Assembly: GCF_021130785.1 (NCBI RefSeq) | Contig: NC_060214.1 | Location: forward strand, 6,449,001-6,513,000 | DNA from: Homalodisca vitripennis | Lineage: Eukaryota; Arthropoda; Insecta; Hemiptera; Cicadellidae | DNA length: 64,000 bases | Direction of reading: 5' to 3' | Part shown: in pieces, positions 45,176-56,470 of the stretch | Position numbering within the stretch: the first letter of the stretch is position 1 | Layout of the letters: each line of letters begins with the position of its first letter | Program-made: the position numbers and the translations under genes | The notes under the pieces: generated by a model | The model's input: the letters and a program-made list of their open reading frames with translations, nothing else | What the model was told of the DNA's origin: nothing | Database searches by the model: none

Positions 45176-45429
45176 ATAACTTACGATAATTGTAATTATT
45201 ATTATCCCAGTTTCTTTCTTACTGATCTATCTTGCACTTGTCGTCCTTGTAGTTGATGGACGGGATTTTTAATCGTAGCACTACAAATAAGCTAACCTGT
45301 ATTCAAGAATTAATGCAGTAGTATTAATTAAAGTTATTACTCATAAGCACAAATTTAAATGCTAGTTTCAAAAGGTCGTTTTATCCTAAAATTTTGCATT
45401 TTATGTACTGGAATAAATTTCTACTCGTA

Positions 45430-46235
45430 TATAAATAAATAACGTCTTTATTCAGCAAGCGTTCTTCAAAGTTACAGACTCTCATTTACAAGGCAACTCT
45501 ACAGAAAAACAACATTGTAAAACTAAAACTATATAAAATTAGATAAAAACCGGTTTGATTTGAATTTTAAACGAACGGTAACTAAGGCTCTTCAAAGCTG
45601 GGAGTAAGTATTGTATATTTCCGGTCGAAAGTATCTAATAGCTTTCTTGCCGATTTCTAGATGGACCTTTGGCACATGAAGTAGGCTATCCTGTCGAGTA
45701 CTGCGAGTGTTTATTTCATGCCTGAAAATAAGCTTTTGCTTCAGATATTCAGGCTTGCCAGTCTGAAGGACTTTACAGATAAGTTGAACAGTTTGCAAGT
45801 CACAGCAATCTTTAATCGAAAACACCTTAGAACTTAACCTAAATTCACCGATGAGATCAAATGGTTTGAGACTATAGACAAATCTCAGAGCTCTCTTTTG
45901 CAATCTAGTGAGAACCATTTTCCCGAATGAGTCATGGAGCAAAAGGTGGAAGAGCATAGTACACAGTAGGAAAAATTGTAGAGCGGACAATTTCCAACTT
46001 AGCAGACACTGGCAGTATTTTTACACATCTATATAACGTCTTTAGCCTGATAACATATAGGTTTTACACGGCTCGTAAAATCAAGATGGGAATCCAAAAT
46101 GACTCCAAGGATTTTTAGAGAACCGTCCATAACTAAAGGTTTGCCATTCTAAGTGACGATCTAATTCAATCATAACGTGATTGACAGTTCAAACATGACC
46201 CGTTCACCTGAAAAACAGAACATTAGACACAAAAC
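45430..46235 (-). pseudogene. 5'-truncated LINE, C-terminal RT region
   Basis: On the minus strand, the part at about 46140-46010 gives LKILGVILDSHLDFTSR, typical of the segment just after the RT catalytic motif. The frame at 45990-45592 gives LTRLQKRALRFVYSLKPFD, CCDLQTVQLICKVLQTGKP and HEINTRSTRQ, the usual LINE C-terminal domain. At least one stop and a shift separate the two. The 3' end is at about 45435, near an AATAAA on the minus strand. It is a different lineage from the LINE at 9.6 kb. Confidence 0.8.
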
Positions 46236-46239
46236 ACTC

Positions 46240-46505
46240 AATATTGAGTATTTTCTGTCCATCCTATTTTTTTTAGGTTTTGAAGAACCGATTCCCTTTG
46301 AATTCGTGTATAACAAATAAATGTATGCAGCATTTTACAGGAAAGTAAAAGAATGTTTCTGGATATTTGCCATCGCTTAGTGCCACAACAAATCAACCTC
46401 GCTACGTTTCGAGATCTGAGATCTGATCTCTTCCTCATGTGGATAACCATCGTAATATATAACCTACAATGTAGGTTAAAATTTAAAATTATATCACAGA
46501 TTTGT
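46240..46505 (-). repeat. Family H repeat with conserved hairpin (inverted)
   Basis: On the minus strand: ATGAGGAAGAGATCAGATC, then CAGATCTCGAAACGTAGCG. The stem GAGATC/GATCTC is intact. It directly follows the LINE fragment at 45.4-46.2 kb. Confidence 0.7.
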
Positions 46506-46569
46506 TATATACTTCCACACACTTGACTGTACCTCAGCTGTGGGGAGCCCCCTCCCCCTCCCCCCAAAC

Positions 46570-46930
46570 GGGCCCTCCCTGCATGCTTCAGACGAACAAA
46601 CTTCGTGTTCCAGAAGAGTTACCCTGACTTGTATGACTGCTCTAACCCTGTTGTGTCAAGTCATAATCCTCACGTGGAGGTACCCCTAATCCCCTGCAGT
46701 TGTGAAGATGTCTCTCCCAACTTATGGCACGTGTTGTTCTGTAGAGATTACACACTATACAGCTCTCGTCGTACCTGCAAATCCAGCTGAGTCAAATCCA
46801 GTTTAAGCATAAATGTTAGACATACTATCTTGTGCCACCTGTAAAAATGTCCCATTTAGTCCAATTAATATATACTTATGTATACCCTCACATTGATTTG
46901 AGTTTTTGCCATAATTAATTTCTATTGATG
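46570..46930 (+). pseudogene. Possible LINE C-terminal remnant
   Basis: A 61-codon frame (46605-46790) includes CSCEDVSPNLWHVLFC and DYTLYSSRR, recalling the Cys/His cluster near the end of some LINE polyproteins. It is preceded by a C-rich tract at 46547-46566. Without an RT domain this remains tentative. Confidence 0.35.
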
Positions 46931-47334
46931 TTCTTGAAAAACTCTTTTCATTCAATGATTAATGTTCGTAGTGATTAAGGCCTTAGGCTACTTAGTAATA
47001 CGCAATTTGATGGAATCGTATGAAATTTTGAAATACATTAAGTACATACTATTTCAGTGTTCATGCTTAAGTGGGTCAAAGTTTAAGGAACTGACTCTTT
47101 TACCAGGTTTTGCACGAATATGATCATTAAAAAAAAATTAAGTATATTTCCATGCCAAATCTAAGTCTGCCTTGTTGGTCCGATCAAGAAAATACAAACA
47201 CATAGGTCTTGGAAACGTACTTCGATTAAAAAGAGTTTTTCCACCCCTTGTCATATATTTCTGGTCTCAGATTTTCGATTGCCATAATTGTGTTCTACTT
47301 AGTAGTAAGTAATCTTGTAGTACTTTAGAAGAAT

Positions 47335-47385
47335 ATATATATATATATATATAATATATATATATATATTATATGTATATATGTA
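47335..47385. repeat. (TA)n microsatellite
   Basis: TA alternation with two interruptions that keep it palindromic. Confidence 0.9.
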
Positions 47386-48039
47386 TACTTCGGTCAAAAG
47401 GTGTCTCTACTTCTGGCTTTTTATATTCACTTACGTTTTCTTGAAAACCTGGCCCGGTAAAAAAAACGTTGACATCCGGTTTGATATAAATCCAGTGTCA
47501 TATCTGAATCCTAAAGCACGTACTTCCGGTATAGAGGAGAAATCAAACTTTTACAACTAAATTTTACAGCTATCGTCCTTTTTAGAAGTCTTGTTGTTTT
47601 CGGACTGTAATCTGGGAAAGAATGGCTCGTTGATGTTTGTGTACTATGAGGTTTTTCCTTAAGCCAACGTAAAAATGCCAAACACAATGCTATAGAAGTG
47701 AACCAGTTTTGAGTAGCTTATGTGAAAACATTCACAGCTTTGTTTATTGATGTGGGTTTTATAACAGCGTTTAGACAATATTTACAATGCATTACTGCTA
47801 AGTATGTTGTTTAGTTGTTTTGAATTAGTCACTAGCACGAATTTAAAAATAATTGTAGATATTAACATTGTATTCATTGTTTAAATTACACTGCTGAACA
47901 AGGAATGTTCTAAAATTTAAATGTGAACAAATATTTCAGCGTCTTTGACTAAATTCAGCTGAATGTGTCAACAGCTCGTTGGTGCCAGATCAATTTGGAT
48001 TATGAAATATAGTTCTACAAATTTTTATTCCGAATTCTA

Positions 48040-48190
48040 AAATATTCCAGCAATATTTTCCGATCCTTCTCTACATAATATAAACCTTTCTCGGATTCCA
48101 ACGAATATTTTACAAAATGATTTAGCCGTTCTCGAGATTAACGCTTATATCACGTTTAGCAATACATTTTTATTTATAAGATGTTTAGTG
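48040..48190 (+). repeat. Dispersed repeat 3' end
   Basis: ATAAACCTTTCTCGGATTCC, TTTAGCCGTTCTCGAGATTA and CATTTTTATTTATAAGAT follow a word order common at one end of insect interspersed repeats. The class is unresolved. Confidence 0.45.
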
Positions 48191-48819
48191 TGTTAATTAT
48201 TACATTACCCAAATACTTATTAATCGGCATATATAGAGTTAGTGCTGTTAAAAGTGCATTAAACTTTTAAGTTTTTAAAATTACTCGTTAGCATTGGTAT
48301 GGCAATGAAATTATACTTTTTTTATTAAGGAGTGGCCAATCTTCTCTTAAAACTTATAACAGAGGAGCTCGGCAAGTCAACGTAATTGTAAAACATGAAC
48401 TGGTACTTATTTGCACGGTAAAATAGTCAGATCTTCAATGTTGATTTGGTGCAACGTCCCACTACACTTTGTCCAGCTTTCTAAAACCAATAGTTACATT
48501 TTATTCGGTCTATAGATAATGTATACTTCACAAGAGAAACAACCATCGTGACAAAATTGACCACAGAGCACTCTAGCGGAATTGAGCGGAGTTACTGGTC
48601 CAACTCCTACTATAACCTATCGGCCAACGCTAGCGCAATCTTGGTTCGGCAAGAAGAACTAAGAAGACAGCATCTAATAAAGAGTACCTCCTACTTTGTT
48701 GGTATGTTCGTCTGTAAATAGTGTATCATCTGTGGTTCGGACATCTCGGATCCTCCTAAAACAAAGGATTCTGGGAAATACAATTGCCGGCTCTGTTATT
48801 AAGTAGATTTCAAGGCGAT

Positions 48820-49000
48820 TCAGGAGGAAATATTGTAAGCCTTGTGCACATTATGTACGTGATAGTCGCGCAAACGACCGATAGAGTGCAGGTGTGTTGT
48901 TGTATGTGGATGTTACGTTTTAATTACCAGTGATATCGTAACGGCGCGATAATCAAGGAAACATTGTTCTATCTCTCTCTCTCTGTTTAATCTAATTCGA
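48820..49000 (+). repeat. Dispersed repeat family D, copy 5
   Basis: TGTACGTGATAGTCGCGCAA, ACGACCGATAGAGTGCAGGT, TGTATGTGGATGTTACGTTT, AATCAAGGAAACATTGTTCT. Ends near a (TC)n tract. Confidence 0.75.
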
Positions 49001-50227
49001 GTTTACAAAGCATATGCGGCGTTCCTTTTAAGTATCATCCTTCCGAAAGAGAGAGAGTTCAAGGTACTAAATTTAATTTTCGATTTCTTTTCATTTAATG
49101 TAGTACATTAGCCCACGAGAAAGGGATTCCAAGAAACTCAGCGCCAAAAATGCTAGAATTAAAGTACAGAACCGTTGTAAGCCACATCTAACTTCGACTA
49201 AGCAAAATCCCATAAACAAAAACACCATTGCACAATAAAGAGCATGGTGCACAGAAGTGACATCTAGCGGAATGGAGCGTTTTAACTTTTTTTTTTTTAA
49301 TTCAAAGCGCTTTTGTATGTTTAATCGTATTTTGTACTGTTTGAAATTTGAAAGTGAAAACGCAATGGTTTCCAAAACGTCTTACTTAAGTAATTTAAGT
49401 ATTGATAACAGAAAGGTGACAGTATGTATTGTATTATTAAAAATTGCATTCTCTTCCCCAATGGTGTAAAACCGAAGACTATTTAGGTAGGCCTAATACA
49501 TACTAATTGAAAAATATATTCCAAAACTAAATAAAAAAATAGCAGGTTTTAATAATAGTTATTATTACTATACGATGCAAAAACATTGATTATATTTGCA
49601 TACTAATATTTAATAACAAAGAAAACGAAATTGTTATGTAATTTCACAATAAACAGATAGAGCAAGTTCCGATATTCTGTAGACTATTATTTTCTGACAT
49701 TCCAATTAAAGAGTCTGCCCCATGACCTCTGTTAACAGTAACACACTTCGGCAAAATGAATCGGTGTTTTTTTGTACCTGTATGTAGTTTATAGCATTTT
49801 ATCTTATTTTGGAGCAAACATCTTTAATATTTAAGCAATTACTGTAACACACTGGCTCAATCGTATACAATAAATCAAAAGATACAAATAAAAATCTAAA
49901 AATTTTTCTCTGAAACCGTTACATGTAATGTATATTTTAATCCAAAACATACTCTGTGAAATGAGTATACCCTATTGAAATACTGCTCATTATAAGAAGG
50001 ACCCAGATCTTCAGTATAGGTTACATGTAAAGTCCCATCTCATTTTGCTCAGCTCATTAAAAAGTGAAAAATATAGTTCGGATTCGGAATTTGTACACAT
50101 GTACACAGAGAAGATACATTATTTGTCTGCGCTTAGACATTGAAACGTATGCACTATCCTTAATTGTCTATGGTGTTTTCACGCATGATTAATTATATGT
50201 AGTTACATAGAATACAATAAAAGATGT
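49001..50227. other. AT-rich, gene-free
   Basis: No supported feature. Confidence 0.5.
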
Positions 50228-50641
50228 ATGATACTTAGAGAACACATTCACAACACTCCTCATATTATTTTTGACAGTGAGATGATCTCCTCATTTCAGG
50301 TCAAAGTTAGGTTAGTATGGTGCTATCGGGTTTGTTGGGATAATTTTTATTTGAAAATTATAGCTCTTAATAACGTTCACGAGGACAGAAAAATCAGAAC
50401 AAAACTGTATTTGATCATTGCATTGGAGTTACAAACATTTCAAAAAGGATATTTAGGCTGTTTTGAAAACAGGATGAAGATAAAACCTTGTTCATTACGG
50501 ACTCGAAGTACAGCTTCAGGGAGTAACTTAAAATTATATATGATCGAAACAAGCTTGATTTTTAATAAAATAAAACGTAAGAAAGTGAAAGTTTTGTCTG
50601 TTAACATTTGTCCCAAGGAACTAAATGTTATATATAAATAA
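50228..50641 (+). CDS. Open frame of 137 codons, unknown
   Basis: One of the longest non-repeat frames outside the LINE. It begins MILREHIHNTPHIIFDSEMI and ends in a lysine-rich tail. There is no domain, signal peptide or repeat that I can name. Codon use follows the AT-rich background (many AAA, ATT, TTA), so a chance frame is likely. No promoter or splice evidence was seen. Confidence 0.15.
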   Translation: MILREHIHNTPHIIFDSEMISSFQVKVRLVWCYRVCWDNFYLKIIALNNVHEDRKIRTKLYLIIALELQTFQKGYLGCFENRMKIKPCSLRTRSTASGSNLKLYMIETSLIFNKIKRKKVKVLSVNICPKELNVIYK

Positions 50642-51374
50642 AATACAAGCAAACTCCTACAGCATTATTTCATATACTGTACATAATGTTACATTACATG
50701 TCTTTATTTTAACAGTTTTTCTTTGGGACCCATTATGATATTTCTAATCCCTGCTTCAAATGTTTTCAACTCTTCGAGGAGTGATCTTTAACGTTTTAAA
50801 AAACGTCTTTATGCCCTCCAACGTGATGTTAATATGTACTTTTTTTATTAAAAACTATTATCTCAAACAAAAAACCAATTGTGCCGCCTTAATCCGTAGA
50901 TATAACCTACGAGAGCTATGCTCATAAATATTTAATTTTTCCGAAATAGAAGCTATAAAACAGAAGACTTGCCGTGTTTTACGTAATCATTCATAAAGTG
51001 AATTAATTCTTAACTTTTATTTTCTTGTAACCGATGCGAGGATGTATGCCTCTCTCGTGGGGTTTCTTTGATTTTGGTATTAATTGGTATTAATGGTATT
51101 AATTAAACATGTCTCGATCTAGAGCTAAGTAGTTTGGAGTCTGTTTTAAGCAGATTCGTATTCTCATTTCCTGGAATTTATGTTCCTGTTCTTTTCGTTA
51201 TTTCGTTTGTTGCGAGACTGTGAAATCTGGGTAATGGTTCAAGGCTGGGTTAAAGTTAGAACTTTCCAACGTCAGAGGATTTCGTCAAGCGGATCAGTAC
51301 GGTATAATACAGCTTATTATAAGTTCCGTAAAGGCTAAGACTTAATCTGCTACAGTAAATACCCCTATATATAA

Positions 51375-51560
51375 CTAAATGTGAATAAAAACAATACTTC
51401 TCCAAATGGTTTATTTATTGATCAAGGCCTTTCGAAACCAAAGTTTTCATCATCAGGCTACTCTACAAATCTGATGTTGAAACCTTTGGTTTCGAAAAGC
51501 CTTGTCCAAAAAATAAACCATTTAGAAAAGTATTGTTTTTATTAACACGTAATTTTCCAA
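51375..51560. mobile_element. Palindromic element with hammerhead-like motifs in both arms
   Basis: The left arm (about 51380-51445: AAAAACAATACTTCTCCAAA, GGTTTATTTATTGATCAAGG, CCTTTCGAAACCAAAG) pairs with the right arm (about 51482-51545: CTTTGGTTTCGAAAAGCC, AATAAACCATTTAGAAAAG, TATTGTTTTT). The spacer of about 37 bases carries CATCATCAGG and CTGATGTTGAAACC. Read on the minus strand, 51457-51420 gives CTGATGA, a short stem, then GAAAGG. No coding. Confidence 0.7.
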
Positions 51561-51679
51561 TTGCTACATGAGTTTTCGAATACCCCTATACTTTATGGTA
51601 AAATTTATCCCCGTTTTCCAAGCACCTTCGAAATAAAAACCTCTGTTAAAATATTTGGCTCCTCTATTTACGGGGTGAA

Positions 51680-51970
51680 CTTTTCTCCGAATGTGTCCCT
51701 CAAGGGTTCCTCGGCGGGAAGCGCGCGACGCGCCCCGACTCGGAACACTGCACCACGGTAAAGAAAAGTATTTATGTAAGAGCAGCAACTTTAATGACTC
51801 TCTCAGGAAGTGGAAGCGCAGTCCCGGTCGGGGCAGTTCTTAAAGATGCTGGAAAATTTAAGAACTCCGGGAATTATTCTCACGATGCGGTCTGGGAGCT
51901 CGGAACGAATTATCAGCACCGGTGACTTCCAAGTAATAGTGGGAATTGAAAACTTTTCCGACCGACTCAA
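51680..51970. other. GC-rich single-copy block
   Basis: CTCGGCGGGAAGCGCGCGAC, CGCCCCGACTCGGAACACTG and GCGCAGTCCCGGTCGGGGCA. CpG-rich in an AT-rich setting, open in several frames but without a recognisable protein. It may be a promoter-type island. Confidence 0.4.
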
Positions 51971-53404
51971 ATTTTGGCCACGAAAAAGTGGATCACATTT
52001 GTGTCAAATTATAGCAAGGAAATCTGTCAAATCTTTGACAAGTGGTTAAGTCCCAAAACTATCAAATCTGGGTGTATAGCATATGTAAGATAATTGAGTC
52101 ATATATACTCTTAAATTATTTGTTTATAATATTATAACTAATAACTAACTAAACAACCAACTTTGTTTTTTTTGTAACTTTTGAGGTTTATAAATAATAA
52201 TATAAAAAAAGTTAAAATTTAATTATTAAATGTGGCAGTTATTTCTAATTTTTTTCTTCAGCCCTCCTCACTCCTCTCCTGTTTCGCCCTTCCTCTCTTT
52301 TTCACCATTTGTTTATATGTTATTTAATTAATTATTTAAATATTAATTAATTTATTTATTGCTCTTTAGTCCTCCTTTTTACCATATAAATCTTTTGCTT
52401 AACCCTACTCACTGGGTTACGCTGGATACACAGTTATAAATTTAAAAATTACAATAGAAATAAGAATAGTAAATATTAATGAATGAAAAACTGACTAGAC
52501 ATCAAAAATGGGATTTCCTGAAGTTATATTTTGTTACTGTTCTTTCTGTCTAATTCTCCTCTTCTAACTATGCAATACCTTCCCTCATAACTCTCCTCTT
52601 TCTACCAATCTTTCCACACTCTATCTGTAATTTTCATTCCTCTGTTTATTTATTTTTATTTTTTATTAGTACATACCCGCGGGTTTGCCTACAATTTGTA
52701 CGAGTATGCAGCATTCCATGTATTTCATTAAATAGCTTTCATAATTTCAGTAGCTTTTGAACTATTTTAGACCAATTTAGAGGAACTCCAATGACGAAGT
52801 TCATAACTTTCTTAGTGAAAGCACTTGTGATGTAATACGATAGGGTTCTATGATATTGATACATCATACATCATATACCATATAAAGGAATTAGTCATAC
52901 ATCATACATCAAGTACTCATTTTCTGGGTTCGTGTTTAAGAAGACCAGAGGTTAAGCAAAATTTTAATTAATTCTTATTTCATGTTTTGCACTTTTAATT
53001 CAAATGCATAATTGGAGATTGCTATTTTGTCCCGAGAAACAATATATAGACCTACATATACTTTTGTTATGTTTGAGATTGGATTCAAACAGTACAGTTT
53101 TCTAAATTGTATAGATATTGTTATTGAAAATTAAAAACTAACATCGACATCAATGATACTAACATATTTCAATACTTACAATATGACCGTTGCCATTGAT
53201 ATGCAAAGATGACACATGATACAGTTAAGTACATGTTCTTGCTTTCCAATCCATGTTCACTGTGTCATACTACTTCTTCGGCCCAGTCTAGACATTATAT
53301 CAGTACTTACCTAAGCAGTACCGTGTGTCATGTCCCCTCAGCGTGTTTCTGTCATAACATTGCATTTAGTATGTCGTGTCTTGCTTTGTGATTCCACTTG
53401 CTAT
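51971..53404. other. AT-rich, gene-free
   Basis: Includes a small cluster of CATACATCAT words at 52855-52915 and a diverged dispersed-repeat start (ACCCGCGGGTTTGCC) near 52676. No gene. Confidence 0.5.
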
Positions 53405-54005
53405 AATCACTAGCTCACTGCGCTCGCTTGTTTCCTCGAATTGTAGTCAGGAAGCGAATGATTTGCTAAACATGCTCTTGCCCAGTCCCTCCTTTTTGCG
53501 TTCCTTAAGTACTGTAAATATGTTGTCCCGCAATGTCTAAGAAAACCAAATTTAATACCTGACATGTAAACATTCCCAATTTAGTTCAATATATAAATTC
53601 CAGAATAAATGAATTTGTTTGCCTTGATGGCACGATATTGGAATGAGGGGTGGTGTTAATTTTGTCAAATAACCACTATATAAAAGTAAACAAATAGAAA
53701 ATAGAGGTTAAATTAATGAAACATGTGGACGAGCTGTCATATACAATGTGTACGCAGAACAGTGATTATATTCAAAAGGCTCTTTCAATTAATATTTTGC
53801 AAGTTTATACACCAAGATATGGCGTAGTTGTGAAGGATATTCGAAAAAAGATTACGCCTATATTTATCCCAGTAGCCCTATGTAAGAGTCTATGTATGTA
53901 TGAGTCTCTATGTAAGATTTGAGTACAATCGGTCCAATAGTTTTATGTGTGAAAGAAAAACGAGCAAACAAAAGCACTTTCATATTTATAATATTAATTA
54001 GTACC
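53405..54005 (+). repeat. Dispersed repeat, probable complete copy
   Basis: Begins ATCACTAGCTCACTGCGCTC and ends TACAATCGGTCCAATAGTTT, ACGAGCAAACAAAAGCACTT and TTTATAATATTAATTAGTA. This start/end style is widespread in insect genomes. No protein is encoded. Confidence 0.5.
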
Positions 54006-54531
54006 ACGATTAATTTATTTGTTAATTATTTAAATATTGTTCATTTATTTTTTCTATTTAGTTATTATGTTTGAATAATTTCAACATTTTGAACCCAACT
54101 CTATTCCTTGAGTAACTCCAAATTAAGTTTGTTACATATTTAATAATATCCAAACTTTAAAGATGGAAAGGATTGCATATCCTTTTGTTTTGTGTATAAC
54201 ATTACCAACTGAATTTTTAAAACACTAAAAAGTGACTCACGTCCTCGCGCATGCCTGAAGAATAAGTAGACTTACACCTCCTCACAAGGACTCTGAGACT
54301 TTTGTTATAATCCTGGCTTTGGCTCAGAGCTAAAGCTCTACGTGAGAGAAATTCAGGTTTAGAATGTTTGGAACAACTATTGTGTGTAACAGCCGTGTTG
54401 TACCTCGCGTGAATATTGAATTACGCGGGAGAATCTGCACTACAGCACCCTTGGATCTGGGGATCTGTCGCTCCCTTCTTTCACACAAATTTGGCTTTAC
54501 GTTTATTTTTGTACGAGTGGTGTGCAGTTTA

Positions 54532-54752
54532 CATGGTACGGCGGTTATCGCGAGATTACCGATTCAAGCAACGTCGAGCGTGGCTGCTGCTTGGATGGAT
54601 AATCCTGTCCTTGGAAGCAGCCCGTTTGCCCGACCATTGGTGGTGGTTCGGAAGTAACCTTTAAGCCGTTGGTCCCCGGTTAATTGTTAGAGAGGGCTTC
54701 TTAGCCCTAACTTCGCCTGGTAAAATAATCCATCTTTACTTTACTTTACTTA
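54532..54752 (+). mobile_element. 5S-rRNA-derived SINE, copy 4 (box C deleted)
   Basis: AAGCAACGTCGAGCGTGG then GCTTGGATGGATAATCCTGT: about 12-13 bases of the GTGACCGCTGAGC segment are missing, which would damage the internal promoter. The body and a CTTTA tail are kept. Confidence 0.85.
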
Positions 54753-55019
54753 AACCAATTTTATATTTAATTGTGTTTCAACTATGCTGTTATTGTCGTA
54801 GTGAGTAAAAACTCAAAACTCGATAAGAATAACCGAATCGGCTTTATTGGTTATTACAGTGCCGGTTAGTTACTTAACAGCCTCTGAATTTCAATTTCAC
54901 TACATCACAATAGTGTATTCTTGAAGAATTTTTTGGACATTATTTTATGTTCATTTATATTCTCTGAAAATATTTCAAGTGTATTTTAAATAATTGTGAA
55001 ACGAACAAGCGCGTTAGAA

Positions 55020-55285
55020 AACGGCTGCAGGAGTGAGAATCGAGACTAATTTCCAAATGAAAGGCTGTGGTGGGGAGGGAGGCTGCAAGTTGGTCTGTTA
55101 CTGGAGACCGATGTTGTCTGTTTGCCGGATTGTTGGTTGATTAGTCAACGTCACTGAGCGTGCGGGGGGTGGGGGGGGGGGGGGGTGTATCAACAGGTAG
55201 TAAATAAAGCAGATATATCCAACCGCTGACAACCGACCGCACCCGGCCTTCTACGCACTCACTTAACAAAAATGCGCTCGTTATT
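55020..55285. other. GC-richer block with poly-G
   Basis: GGCTGTGGTGGGGAGGGAGG and a GGGGGGTGGGGGGGGGGG tract (55163-55186), then CAACCGCTGACAACCGACCG. Possible G-quadruplex on the plus strand. No gene. Confidence 0.45.
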
Positions 55286-55734
55286 GCTAAAGCTAATTAC
55301 AGTAGATTTTTATTTACTAGTAAGTTGGTAATAATTTGTAAACTTAATGCAATATTCAATAAAGCAATGTTCACTTTAGTCACAATTACACGAGTACAAG
55401 ATGTCTATACTGGAGAACAAAATGTAATTAATTGGTCAGTCATTTACCAATATATATCTAGAGCTTGTTTATTTAAATAAATATTTATATGTATTCGATA
55501 TGTTCGACTAGAAAAATTGAATAAAAACGAGAACTTTAAATATGATTTCAACAGTAGTAGGTCATAAAAGATCTAAAAATATTGCGAATCAGTAATAAAA
55601 TATAAATTTAATCGTGATTACGTTATTAATACTCATTATTATTACTAATATTGATCATTATTAATCGTAAAAGGTTTTTAATGATCATATTAATGATAGT
55701 AAAATTATAAATAAAATGTATGATCTAAAGTCGT

Positions 55735-56470
55735 GCGTATTATTAAGCTTTACATTGACGCAAAGTGTTCGTTACTACGATAATCGAACACGGAGCACAG
55801 CCAGTATGAGCTATAAATTTACGCAAAGTTTTCATTACTACAGTAATCAAGCACAGAGCAGTGCTAGTGTGAGCTTTACATTGACGCAAAGTTTTCGTTA
55901 CTACAACAATCTAACACGGAACAGTGCTAGTGTGAGCTTTACATTGACGCAAAGTTTTCGTTACTATAATAATCTAACACGGAAAACAGTGCTAGTGTGA
56001 GCTTTACATTGACGCAAAGTTGTCGTTACTAAAATAATCTAACACGGAACAGTGCTAGCGTGAACTTGAAATTGACGCAATGCTTTCGTTACTACAATAA
56101 TCTAACACGGAAAACAGTGCTAGTGTGAGCTTTAAATTGACGCAAAGTTGTCGTTACTAAAATAATCTAACACAAAACAGTGCTAGTGTGAGCTTTAAAT
56201 TGGCGCAATGTTTTCGTTACTACAATAATCTAACACGAAAAGCAGTGCTAGTGTGAGCTTTAAATTGACGCAAAGTTGTCGTTACTACAATAATCTAGCA
56301 CAAAACAGTGCTAGTGTGAGCTTTAAATTGGCGCAATGTTTTCGTTACTACAATAATCTAACATGGGACAATACCAGAGTGAGGTTTGGCCAAGCAATGT
56401 ATTCGTTACTACAATCATCCTACACGGAAAAGTACAAGTGTGGTTTAATTGCAGCAAAGTTTTCTTTACT
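55735..56470. repeat. 63/65-bp tandem array with a 128-bp higher-order unit
   Basis: Core AGTGCTAGTGTGAGCTTTA, TTGACGCAAAGTTTTCGTTA. Unit starts at 55797, 55860, 55923, 55988, 56051, 56116, 56179, 56244, 56307 and 56372 give spacings of 63, 63, 65, 63, 65, 63, 65, 63, 65. The 65-bp form has CGGAAAACAG, the 63-bp form CGGAACAG. Ends are diverged. Confidence 0.95.
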
